A stretch of 64,000 nt of DNA. It comes from an uncultured Clostridia bacterium. GTDB taxonomy: Bacteria > Bacillota > Clostridia > TANB77 > CAG-508. Position numbers and translations under genes: made by a program. The notes beneath the pieces were generated by a model. It was not told the origin of the DNA. It ran no database searches and saw nothing but the letters and a program-made list of their open reading frames with translations. Of this stretch, positions 1 through 6,884 are shown piece by piece. Every line of letters starts with the position of its first letter. Positions within the stretch are counted from its first letter, which is position 1. Location of the stretch: assembly GCA_934178475.1 (NCBI GenBank), contig CAKPQH010000008.1, positions 1 through 64,000 on the forward strand, read 5' to 3'.

Positions 1-147
1 TAAATACAAAAACAATTAATTTTTTATTAAATTTATTTCATTTACTAATATAATTTCTTATACAAATTACTATTTATTTCGCACCTATTATATCAATTTT
101 AGTCGATTTTTACAATAAAAAAAAGTCAATATTTGAAAATAAAATAA

Positions 148-178
148 GATGTAGGGAACACTCTTAATTCTCTACATC
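148..178 (-). terminator. Terminator downstream of the first gene
   Basis: Arms at 148-157 and 169-178 pair, with one G-U or mismatch, around an 11-base loop. On the minus strand a T-rich run follows. It lies just beyond the stop of the gene ending at 186. Bases 1-147 hold nothing else I recognise. Confidence 0.6.
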
Positions 179-185
179 CTGTAAT

Positions 186-467
186 TTATATTTCTAACAA
201 CTCAATCACATCCACAAAACCATTTCTATAATATTTCTCATTCCAGTAATATAGGTAATTCATAAAGTTTTTTTCAAGTTGATCAAGTTGTTTTTGAACA
301 TATTTTTTATTCTGTTCAGGGACATTTTTTAGTATTCTCTCTGCAATTTCTTCAAAATAGATACAATATTTCTTATCTTGAGGAGTCATCTCACAAAATG
401 CTGTTTCTTCTCGAAATTCTAACCACTCTTTTAATAAATCATCTTTTACTTCTCTTAAATTCTTCAT
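186..467 (-). CDS. Hypothetical protein of mobile element
   Basis: A small acidic, mostly helical protein of about 93 residues that I do not recognise. It has no signal peptide or membrane segment. The reading frame opens at 476, but an AGGAG motif touches that ATG directly. The in-frame ATG at 467 has a proper 9-base spacing, so I chose it. The gene follows the tnpV-like gene by a few bases and is the last gene before a terminator, so it is probably an accessory gene of the Tn4451-like element. Confidence 0.55.
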   Translation of the reverse strand: MKNLREVKDDLLKEWLEFREETAFCEMTPQDKKYCIYFEEIAERILKNVPEQNKKYVQKQLDQLEKNFMNYLYYWNEKYYRNGFVDVIELLEI

Positions 468-479
468 TTGCACCATCTC

Positions 480-869
480 CTACACATATATTAATTCATT
501 AAAAACTATTTCTTCAGCTTGATTTTTAATAGCATTCATAGTTCCAACCCAATAAAGCATATCTGTATTTTTCATTTCTTCGGTTAAATCACTATTATCT
601 TTTAGTTGTTTAATAATTTGTTCAACTCTTGATGTAGCTTGTTCTTGAATCTCTTTTAGGTGAGTGTTTAGTGTACCATCTAAAAGCATTATTGAATAGT
701 CAGCTTTTTTATGCTCTTTTAGGTAATTTAATCTCATTTTGCCATATTTATTAAGAGTTATCTTTTCTTGTTTTGGCATTGTAAGATTTGGAATATAATA
801 ATCTCCTTCTAAATGATATTCAATTCCAGTTTTTTCATCTATCTTTGTTTTTGGTAATTCATTATTCAT
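480..869 (-). CDS. tnpV: TnpV-family transposon-encoded protein
   Basis: A 129-residue soluble protein resembling TnpV proteins of clostridial Tn4451/Tn4453-like elements. Shared features are an N-terminal GDYYIPNL segment, a KYGKMR..YLKEH segment, and a C-terminal NQAEEIV.NELIY segment. The function of TnpV is not settled; it is carried as cargo of these transposons. A GGAGTG ribosome site precedes the ATG at 869. It sits between an unknown small gene and the relaxase gene of the same element, all on one strand with short gaps. Confidence 0.8.
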   Translation of the reverse strand: MNNELPKTKIDEKTGIEYHLEGDYYIPNLTMPKQEKITLNKYGKMRLNYLKEHKKADYSIMLLDGTLNTHLKEIQEQATSRVEQIIKQLKDNSDLTEEMKNTDMLYWVGTMNAIKNQAEEIVFNELIYV

Positions 870-876
870 AATTATT

Positions 877-1182
877 TCACTCCTTTTTTTCTTTTAATCT
901 TAATTCTTCATAATAATCCTTTTTAGCTTCCTTCCTTACTAAATACATACATTCTTGTAGAAGCCATTTTAATTCATTTGTATAAGCTAGATATATAACG
1001 CCTTCTTCTAATTTTCCATTAGTTTCTTTTTCATACAAATGAACATAATTATCAAACTTTTCCTTTAATCTTGTAGCTCTGTATCTAATATCATCATCTT
1101 TGCACTTTAGATTATCGTTTATTATCTGCATTAATTTATTGTATTCTTGTTTGCTAAAATATATTTTATCTTGATTTGACAT
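877..1182 (-). CDS. Hypothetical protein between tnpV and relaxase
   Basis: A 101-residue charged protein, predicted helical with no membrane segment. I do not recognise a family. A strong AAAGGAGG site lies before the ATG at 1182. The gene is 7 bases upstream of tnpV and 16 bases downstream of the relaxase gene, so the three are probably co-transcribed. A role in transfer or control of the relaxase is possible but not shown by the sequence. Confidence 0.6.
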   Translation of the reverse strand: MSNQDKIYFSKQEYNKLMQIINDNLKCKDDDIRYRATRLKEKFDNYVHLYEKETNGKLEEGVIYLAYTNELKWLLQECMYLVRKEAKKDYYEELRLKEKKE

Positions 1183-1198
1183 ATATTAAATACCTCCT

Positions 1199-2617
1199 TT
1201 AGTTTAGGTTATAATCGTTTTTCTTTTTTTCTTTCTTAGCTTGTATTTCAGATAATTCATCATTGGTTAATACTTTTCTTGTAGAATTATGAACTATATC
1301 TGAATCGTTATTATCAAATATTCCACTTTTTTCTAAATCTTCTGCTACAAGAGTATAGCTTCGTTTATCTTCTGGAATATCATAATATTTTTCATCAAAT
1401 ATTTTCATTTGAAATCTTTTAATAAGTGATTTCCAAAATCCTCTAAATTTACTTAATTCCGTTTTAGCTTTTTCTAAAGCACTACTTAGTTTGATAATTG
1501 TTTTATCTTTAGTTGATAATTCATCTTTTAATTCCTTTATATCATCAGCTTTTAGCTTTATTTGCTCTTTAAGTGAATAATTTTCACTCTCTATTTTAGA
1601 AGTAGCATGTTCAAATTCCTTAATTGACATATTTAAGTCATTTACACTTCTAACTGTCTGGGTAACATCTGTTACATCTTTAATATAATCTTTGATATTT
1701 TCTATATTCTCGTTTGAAATTTGGCTATTATTTTTATTAAAGGGCATAGGCTTTAAGTTATCTAATAACTCAATTATACCTTTACTTGAATTATCTAACT
1801 TTTTAGTTTGTTTATTAGCATTTTCAAGTTTTTGCTTTTGTTGTTCAAGTCTTTTCTTTATTTCTCTATAATTATCCATTTCTTTTACATTGATGTCTTG
1901 ATTTCTGCCTTTTCGTTTAGCTTTTAGCCTACTATCAACACCATAAAACTTGTTATAAGACTTGATACAGGCATTTCTCATTTTATCTTGAATAGCTGTT
2001 AATGACTCTTTGGTAAACACTTTTGATTTACCAACTTGTTTTTTCATACCTTTTTTACAATTATCAATTACTGGTACACCAATAACATGCATGTGGGGAG
2101 AGGTTTCATCAAAATGAATTGTTGCATTAGCTACCTTAAAGTTTGGTACTATTTTATTTAAGTCTTGTATTTGCTCATTATATACATCAATCATTTTGAA
2201 TCTATACTCATCATTTTTGTATTGCCAAAAATCCATATCTCCAAGTTCTATTATAATCTCACAAGCAATATCGTTCTGTAATGTACAAGCCTTTTCAAAA
2301 TAATTATTTATTTTTCTATCATTTCTAGTCTGCTTATTATTAAACTCAATACGAGATTCTTCAAATTCATCTATATATACTTGCTTAACATCTTCAACAA
2401 TATCGTTAGTTCCATATATAGTTGTAATCAATTCTCTTTGATTATCATAATCTCGCAAATTGTGTTTATTTGCTCTAGATAAATCATTTGCATTTTGTAT
2501 AGCATTATTTGATAGAGAAGTAGTACCAGATACATTTCCTTTTGCTGTTTTTTTAGCTACTTTACTTTTGTTCTTATCACTACCTAAGTGAAAAGAATAT
2601 GCTAATTCTTGCTCCAT
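1199..2617 (-). CDS. MobV/Pre-type relaxase (TnpZ-like)
   Basis: A 472-residue mobilization relaxase of the MobV (Mob_Pre) family, which nicks oriT and leads the strand into the recipient during conjugative mobilization. The metal-binding motif HFDETSPHMH is at residues 168-177 (His168, His175, His177). An HNLR motif at 52-55 matches motif I of MobV proteins, where MobM of pMV158 has its nucleophilic histidine. Residues about 245-410 are strongly coiled-coil, as is usual in this family. AGGAGG lies directly upstream of ATG 2617. In Tn4451 the equivalent protein is TnpZ, and the neighbours TnpV and TnpX fit that comparison. Confidence 0.88.
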   Translation of the reverse strand: MEQELAYSFHLGSDKNKSKVAKKTAKGNVSGTTSLSNNAIQNANDLSRANKHNLRDYDNQRELITTIYGTNDIVEDVKQVYIDEFEESRIEFNNKQTRNDRKINNYFEKACTLQNDIACEIIIELGDMDFWQYKNDEYRFKMIDVYNEQIQDLNKIVPNFKVANATIHFDETSPHMHVIGVPVIDNCKKGMKKQVGKSKVFTKESLTAIQDKMRNACIKSYNKFYGVDSRLKAKRKGRNQDINVKEMDNYREIKKRLEQQKQKLENANKQTKKLDNSSKGIIELLDNLKPMPFNKNNSQISNENIENIKDYIKDVTDVTQTVRSVNDLNMSIKEFEHATSKIESENYSLKEQIKLKADDIKELKDELSTKDKTIIKLSSALEKAKTELSKFRGFWKSLIKRFQMKIFDEKYYDIPEDKRSYTLVAEDLEKSGIFDNNDSDIVHNSTRKVLTNDELSEIQAKKEKKKNDYNLN

Positions 2618-2639
2618 CTTTTTCCTCCTTTAGAACTTG

Positions 2640-2865
2640 CTTCGAAGCATAGGACTTTGACTCTGTCATAAGTCCTAACCCCCTATGAGTTTTGACATTC
2701 TATCAAAACTCGGGGGCTCTGCGAGGCAATAAATTTTCTCCTAACAGGATAAAATTTATTCAAATTAACTATCGCCACTTTCATTTTTACTTTGTAAAAA
2801 CAAAACGTGCCATGTTAATTTGATTATTGCAACATAGCCCATAACCAAAGTAAAAGTTGCAACAA
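2640..2865. other. Candidate origin of transfer (oriT) region
   Basis: A gene-free stretch between the relaxase and recombinase genes, rich in inverted repeats. An AGGACTT/AAGTCCT pair lies at 2651-2676. A compound hairpin follows, with CCCCC/GGGGG at 2679-2683 and 2712-2716 and an inner 9-base stem at 2687-2695 and 2703-2711. An imperfect AT-rich palindrome lies at about 2729-2758. A 9-base CAAATTAAC/GTTAATTTG pair lies at 2761-2769 and 2814-2822. In MobV elements oriT lies just upstream of the mob gene, as here. The nick site is not identified. Confidence 0.5.
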
Positions 2866-4797
2866 TTATTTAGTATCTTCTTCGGAGAATTTTACTGGTT
2901 TTACAACAATTTCACTACGTTCTCCATTTTCAAATTTAATTGTTGTTTCATTATCGTCTGGTATTGCATTAAAGAATGGTTCAATATTATCTGCTTCTGT
3001 AATTTCAAAATCATCATAATTATCACCATTAATATAAATTATTCCAAATCGATATTCTTCCATTTTATTATTTGGATCTAATTTGTAATAATCTTCTAAT
3101 GGGAATACTCTAACAATAGCACTATTATCTTCAACAAAATTAAAATAGAATACTTGCTTTTGTAGATAATATATTGCTTCCGTATAATGAACATCATAAT
3201 ATTGTTGTAATCTCATTATTATTTCTCCAAATTCTTCTTCTGGTAAATAGTTACTAAATCTGACATTTCCTAATACGTTTCCTAATAGCACAGGTTTTGT
3301 TGTATCAATATATCCTTTATCATATAATTCTTGACATGGTTTACAAATAGAGTCTCTAAAATTAATCTCTTTTACAATTACTTCACTTCCTATAAGAGTT
3401 AGTTTTATTTCATCAACATACTTCATTATAAGTTCAGCTTGTTCTTCACGAGTATAATCTTTCCATGTTTTTGTTCTTTCTTTATATTGCTTATTCATAA
3501 TCATCTTATTAAGAAAATCAATATCTCGTTTTAATAAAATATCTTTGGGAGTAAATCTTAATTCTTCTACACAATCAGTAGCTTCTAATTCTTCTTTGAG
3601 ATTATTTATGGCTTTTTCTATAACAGCAGTTTCACTAGTATATACATCTAAATCAAAAGCTCCATTGATATAAGCCTTTCTAATTCGTTCAAGTTTTGCA
3701 TTTTGTTCATCAATTTCTTTTTGTAGCTTTTCTTTAGGCTCATCAAATCTTTGTCTTATCATCGGCAAAAAGAATTGATTTACAACAGAATCATATTCTA
3801 CTAATTCATTTATAAATTGATTAAAGTATTCATTTATGGCATTTTCTTTAATGGTTATTTTGCAATCGTTACAATAGTAATAGAAGTAAGGCTTTCCATT
3901 TTTCTTTGTAGTTGCTTTACCACCTAAAATACGATTACATTTAGGACATTTTATTTTTTGTAAATATAAGTAAGTTAATGTTCTTTGATAACTTCTTGAA
4001 TTTTTCTTTTTTTGGACTTGACAATCTTCCCACATTTCTTTAGAGATAATAGGCTCTACAACATTTTCATAATAAGTAGGAGATTTAGTTCTCTTTCCAT
4101 GAACAAAATCGCCTTTATATATTTCATTTTGCAAAATATTCTGTATTGTTGAATCTCTCCAATTATCTTTACCTAATACTTTTTCTTCGTTGAATAACGT
4201 ACTTATTTTTTGATAAGAATAACCATTAAAATACAATTCAAATATTCTAACAACAATGTCTTTGGTAGAATAATCTATTACAAGAGTTTTATTTTCATGT
4301 TTATAACCTAATGGAGCAATATGGGGAATATGACCTTGCTTTATTGCACCAGCTAAACCTATTTTTGTTCTCTCACTAGTTCTTTCAATTTCATTCTGGC
4401 TTACACTTACCAAAAGTCTTGAAATCATCTTACCATTTGCTGTAGTAGTATTTATATCATCATTAACACAATCTATATAGGCTTCATTTTCATCTAAAAA
4501 AGTTATAAGTTCTTCCCAGTCATAAATACTTCTTGTAAATCTATCTAATTTAAGAGAGATAATAGTATTTATTTTTTTAGATTTTATATCGTCTTTTAAC
4601 CTTTCAAATTCTGCTCTGTAATTACCTGTTTTAGCACTAACGCCTGCATCTTCGTAGTAATCTACAATTTCATACCCCTTAAATTTACAATAAGCTTCTA
4701 ATCGTTCTTTTTGTTCTGGAAGACTAAAGCCCTCACGAGCTTGGTCTTCTGTAGAAACCCTCATATACAATCCACATTTTTTCTTTTCATCAACCAA
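2866..4797 (-). CDS. tnpX: Large serine recombinase (TnpX-like)
   Basis: A 643-residue large serine recombinase that excises and integrates the element. The resolvase domain covers residues 8-150, with catalytic Ser15 in YMRVSTEDQ and the LDRFTR motif. A recombinase domain follows, then a zinc ribbon (CPKC...CNDC, about 278-310), a coiled coil and a long acidic C-terminal tail. Tn4451 TnpX is about 700 residues. The start codon is TTG at 4797, set by AGGAGG at 4806-4811 with 8-base spacing; no in-frame ATG is better placed. Upstream are its own promoter, a leader peptide and a terminator, which suggests attenuation control. Confidence 0.88.
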   Translation of the reverse strand: MVDEKKKCGLYMRVSTEDQAREGFSLPEQKERLEAYCKFKGYEIVDYYEDAGVSAKTGNYRAEFERLKDDIKSKKINTIISLKLDRFTRSIYDWEELITFLDENEAYIDCVNDDINTTTANGKMISRLLVSVSQNEIERTSERTKIGLAGAIKQGHIPHIAPLGYKHENKTLVIDYSTKDIVVRIFELYFNGYSYQKISTLFNEEKVLGKDNWRDSTIQNILQNEIYKGDFVHGKRTKSPTYYENVVEPIISKEMWEDCQVQKKKNSRSYQRTLTYLYLQKIKCPKCNRILGGKATTKKNGKPYFYYYCNDCKITIKENAINEYFNQFINELVEYDSVVNQFFLPMIRQRFDEPKEKLQKEIDEQNAKLERIRKAYINGAFDLDVYTSETAVIEKAINNLKEELEATDCVEELRFTPKDILLKRDIDFLNKMIMNKQYKERTKTWKDYTREEQAELIMKYVDEIKLTLIGSEVIVKEINFRDSICKPCQELYDKGYIDTTKPVLLGNVLGNVRFSNYLPEEEFGEIIMRLQQYYDVHYTEAIYYLQKQVFYFNFVEDNSAIVRVFPLEDYYKLDPNNKMEEYRFGIIYINGDNYDDFEITEADNIEPFFNAIPDDNETTIKFENGERSEIVVKPVKFSEEDTK

Positions 4798-4814
4798 TTT
4801 ATAAACCTCCTAAC

Positions 4815-4862
4815 AAAAAAGAGATATCAAAGAAAACACACAAGTTATCCTTGACATCTCTT
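4815..4862 (-). terminator. Attenuator hairpin before tnpX
   Basis: A 12-base stem (4851-4862 with 4819-4830, one G-U pair) has a 19-base loop and a run of six T on the minus strand. It lies between the tnpX promoter and the tnpX start. Its 5' arm overlaps the last codons of the 21-codon leader ORF, so a ribosome near the leader stop codon would block the hairpin. Confidence 0.6.
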
Positions 4863-4910
4863 AAATCTGTTTATATTACAATATATTTTCTTGGAACAAA
4901 CCAAAAACAT
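4845..4910 (-). CDS. Leader peptide upstream of tnpX (21 aa)
   Basis: An ATG-initiated 21-codon ORF whose product begins MFLVCSKKIY and ends RFKRCQG. An AGGAG site at 4919-4923 sits 8 bases upstream of its ATG. The TAA stop falls in the loop of the attenuator hairpin, and the last five or six codons form its 5' arm. The layout is that of ribosome-dependent attenuation, as in leaders of antibiotic-inducible genes. The peptide is not one I recognise. That it controls tnpX is inferred from the arrangement. Confidence 0.55.
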   Translation of the reverse strand: MFLVCSKKIYCNINRFKRCQG

Positions 4911-4954
4911 ATAATCAACTCCTAACAGGTAAACATAAATAATTTACTGATAGT

Positions 4955-4982
4955 ATTATATCACGATTTTCAGAAATGTCAA
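4955..4982 (-). promoter_or_regulatory. Sigma-A type promoter of tnpX transcript
   Basis: On the minus strand TTGACA (977-982 of this kilobase) and TATAAT (955-960) are separated by 16 bases. Transcription would begin near 4948 and run through the leader ORF and attenuator into tnpX. It starts only a few bases beyond the stop of the 90-residue gene upstream. Confidence 0.75.
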
Positions 4983-4989
4983 ATTTTAG

Positions 4990-5262
4990 CTATTTTATGC
5001 TGTTTATATAATCTTCTAATTCCGATAATTTTATCTTTTTTGCTAGATTGGATATATAAACATCATTAGAATAATTAAAGACCAGAAATGTGGTATCTTT
5101 TACAATCACTCTATGTGGCTCAATATAAGAGATATTGGTCTTCTCAATTTTTCTTATACTACCATTAACAAAAGTAGGAGTAACCTTTGAGAATTCACAT
5201 ATAAATTCTAGCCTTTTCTTTAAGTTTTCCTCAAATCTCAGTTCTTCTTTAATTATCTTCAT
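4990..5262 (-). CDS. Hypothetical protein beside tnpX
   Basis: A small soluble protein of 90 residues (94 from the upstream ATG at 5274). I do not recognise it. The C-terminal half has the alternating pattern of a small beta-rich fold. The first ATG overlaps the AAAGGATG ribosome site, while ATG 5262 is correctly spaced, so the latter is preferred. It lies between the tRNA-Leu gene and the transposon recombinase, and whether it belongs to the element or the host cannot be decided because the element's other end is outside the window. Confidence 0.55.
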   Translation of the reverse strand: MKIIKEELRFEENLKKRLEFICEFSKVTPTFVNGSIRKIEKTNISYIEPHRVIVKDTTFLVFNYSNDVYISNLAKKIKLSELEDYINSIK

Positions 5263-5315
5263 TTCAAGCACCATCCTTTCTTTTTAGGATATTGGATGAT
5301 GTTTTTTGGGCAAAG

Positions 5316-5347
5316 AAAAAAATCATCCAACTACTTGAATGATTTTT
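5316..5347 (-). terminator. Terminator downstream of tRNA-Leu
   Basis: Arms at 5318-5330 and 5335-5347 pair over 13 bases with one G-U, with a 4-base loop. A seven-T run follows on the minus strand. A second small inverted repeat (ATCTGTT/AACAGAT, 5353-5372) lies between it and the tRNA. Confidence 0.75.
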
Positions 5348-5379
5348 AATCTATCTGTTAGTTCGAACAGATACGTCAT

Positions 5380-5467
5380 TGGTGCAGATGGCCGGAATCG
5401 AACCGGCACGGTTTATTCAACCGCAGGATTTTAAGTCCTGTGCGTCTACCAGTTCCGCCACATCTGC
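5380..5467 (-). tRNA. tRNA-Leu (anticodon TAA)
   Basis: The minus strand folds as a class II tRNA. The acceptor arms GCAGATG/CATCTGC close it, the D-loop contains GGTAGACGC, and the anticodon stem CAGGA/TCCTG encloses the loop CTTAAAA, giving anticodon TAA. A long variable arm (CGGTT...AACCG) and a T-loop GTTCGATTC follow. The 3' CCA is encoded (5380-5382). A consensus promoter lies upstream and a terminator downstream. Its 3' end faces the mobile element. Confidence 0.96.
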
Positions 5468-5506
5468 ATTTTATATAATCTGGTAGTTTGTCTTGCGACA
5501 TTTTGT

Positions 5507-5535
5507 ATTATATTATTTTATTTATAATTTGTCAA
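5507..5535 (-). promoter_or_regulatory. Promoter of tRNA-Leu
   Basis: TTGACA (5530-5535) and TATAAT (5507-5512) on the minus strand are separated by 17 bases, a full consensus sigma-A promoter. It lies about 40 bases from the 5' end of the tRNA. Confidence 0.85.
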
Positions 5536-5612
5536 TAGTTATTGGTAATTTTTTTTAATTTAATTCAAAAAGGTCCTAAGTACATTTATACTTAAAACCT
5601 TTTGTATGTACA

Positions 5613-6191
5613 TTAAGCATTTTCACTTATTTTTGTTGAACTATCACCATCAAATGGAATAAATTTTTCAACAACATTCTCTTTTACTATGTCGTTAGCT
5701 CTAAACAACATAAATGAAGTATTTATATTGTTATCAACTCTTTCTTCTATTTCTTCTTGATTAGATTTCTCTGCTAAAACAAGTTCACTTACTAAAATTT
5801 GTTTAGCATTTACTAACATTTTCTTTTCTCCTGTTGATAATCCCTTTTCTTTTTGTTTAAAACTAAGATTTCTTACAATATCTGCAATTTCATAAATGTC
5901 TCCACTTTTCAATTTATCCATATTGTCTCTATATCTCTTGTTCCAATTCTTATTCATTTCTGTCTCATCTTTTAAAAGTATATTAAAAACTTTATCTGCT
6001 GAACTTTTGTCTATAATCTCCCTTACACCTACTTGCTCTGCTTTTTCTACTGGTACCATAACCTTAACTTCTCCAGGCATCTTTAAAATATAGTAAGATT
6101 GAGTCTCTCCTAAAATATTTTTTTCCTCTATTGAATCAATTGTTCCTGCCCCGTGCATTGGGTATACTATTTTATCACCTATATTAAACAT
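5613..6191 (-). CDS. CarD/CdnL-family transcription regulator
   Basis: A 192-residue protein of the CarD_CdnL_TRCF family, which binds RNA polymerase beta and stabilises promoter open complexes. The N-terminal 60 residues (MFNIGDKIVYPMHGAG...) form the polymerase-interacting Tudor-like domain. The rest is the helical DNA-binding domain with an aromatic NWNKRYRDN segment. An AAAGGAGA site precedes the ATG at 6191, so the upstream in-frame ATG at 6212 is rejected. It has its own consensus promoter. The last about 40 residues extend beyond a typical CdnL and may be lineage-specific. Confidence 0.88.
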   Translation of the reverse strand: MFNIGDKIVYPMHGAGTIDSIEEKNILGETQSYYILKMPGEVKVMVPVEKAEQVGVREIIDKSSADKVFNILLKDETEMNKNWNKRYRDNMDKLKSGDIYEIADIVRNLSFKQKEKGLSTGEKKMLVNAKQILVSELVLAEKSNQEEIEERVDNNINTSFMLFRANDIVKENVVEKFIPFDGDSSTKISENA

Positions 6192-6245
6192 TCTTGTCTC
6201 TCCTTTCAGCAAATTATGTTGATTACAATTATTACCAACATAATT

Positions 6246-6274
6246 ATTATACTACAAAATTTGGTAAAAGTCAA
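6246..6274 (-). promoter_or_regulatory. Promoter of the CarD-like gene
   Basis: TTGACT (6269-6274) and TATAAT (6246-6251) on the minus strand are separated by 17 bases. It lies about 55 bases upstream of the chosen start. Confidence 0.8.
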
Positions 6275-6347
6275 AGCTTTTTTTATGTGTTTTTTATGTA
6301 AATTTTTCTAAACTTCTCTTATTTATTGCGTTTTTGTGCTTTTAAAA

Positions 6348-6379
6348 AAAAATAGTAAGTTTTTTTACTTACTATTTTT
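6348..6379 (-). terminator. Terminator after small membrane protein gene
   Basis: A 13-base perfect stem (6348-6360 with 6367-6379) has a T-only loop, with AT-rich flanks. It lies 27 bases beyond the stop at 6406. Confidence 0.7.
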
Positions 6380-6405
6380 ACTATATATTTTGGATTTATT
6401 ATGTT

Positions 6406-6738
6406 CTAATTAGATGCCCATCTAAGCATTTTTATATCTTTATATTTATCAAGTACTTTATTATATTTATCTGATTCTTCTTCCCATAATTCATTAGGAA
6501 CTTTATCAAAAGCTGTAAATATTTCTTCTGCTTCTTTCAAATAAATTAATTGTTCTTGTTGTGTCATTTGTTCATACTCCTTTGAGTATTGATATAATTT
6601 GTCTAGAGTTTGGTTTGCTTCAATAAAACTCCAAAAATCTTTTACATTCATTCCAAAAAGTTTTATTTGCAATACAGCGTAACCAATTAATGCAACTATT
6701 ATAAATATTAAAATATATATAATTATTAATAAATTCAT
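6406..6738 (-). CDS. Small single-pass membrane protein
   Basis: A protein of about 110 residues with one N-terminal transmembrane segment (about residues 2-24) and a charged helical domain facing one side of the membrane. No family is recognised. A GTG at 6747 is in frame, but it lies inside the AAGGTGAGGAG ribosome site, so ATG 6738 is the likely start. It is monocistronic, flanked by terminators on both sides. Confidence 0.6.
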   Translation of the reverse strand: MNLLIIIYILIFIIVALIGYAVLQIKLFGMNVKDFWSFIEANQTLDKLYQYSKEYEQMTQQEQLIYLKEAEEIFTAFDKVPNELWEEESDKYNKVLDKYKDIKMLRWASN

Positions 6739-6842
6739 ACTCCTCACCTTCTTAAATTCCTTTGTACAGTTATATTATACCATAAAGTTCCAGCTTTTGC
6801 AAATTTTTGTAATGTTTTTGTAATATTTCTGTAATGATATAA

Positions 6843-6880
6843 AAACATACACCTATATACCTAAATATAAGTGTATGTTT
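6843..6880 (-). terminator. Terminator of the ctsR-clpC operon
   Basis: A 10-base perfect stem (6843-6852 with 6871-6880) is followed by T-rich sequence on the minus strand. It begins 4 bases beyond the clpC stop codon. Confidence 0.7.
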
Positions 6881-6884
6881 CAAT

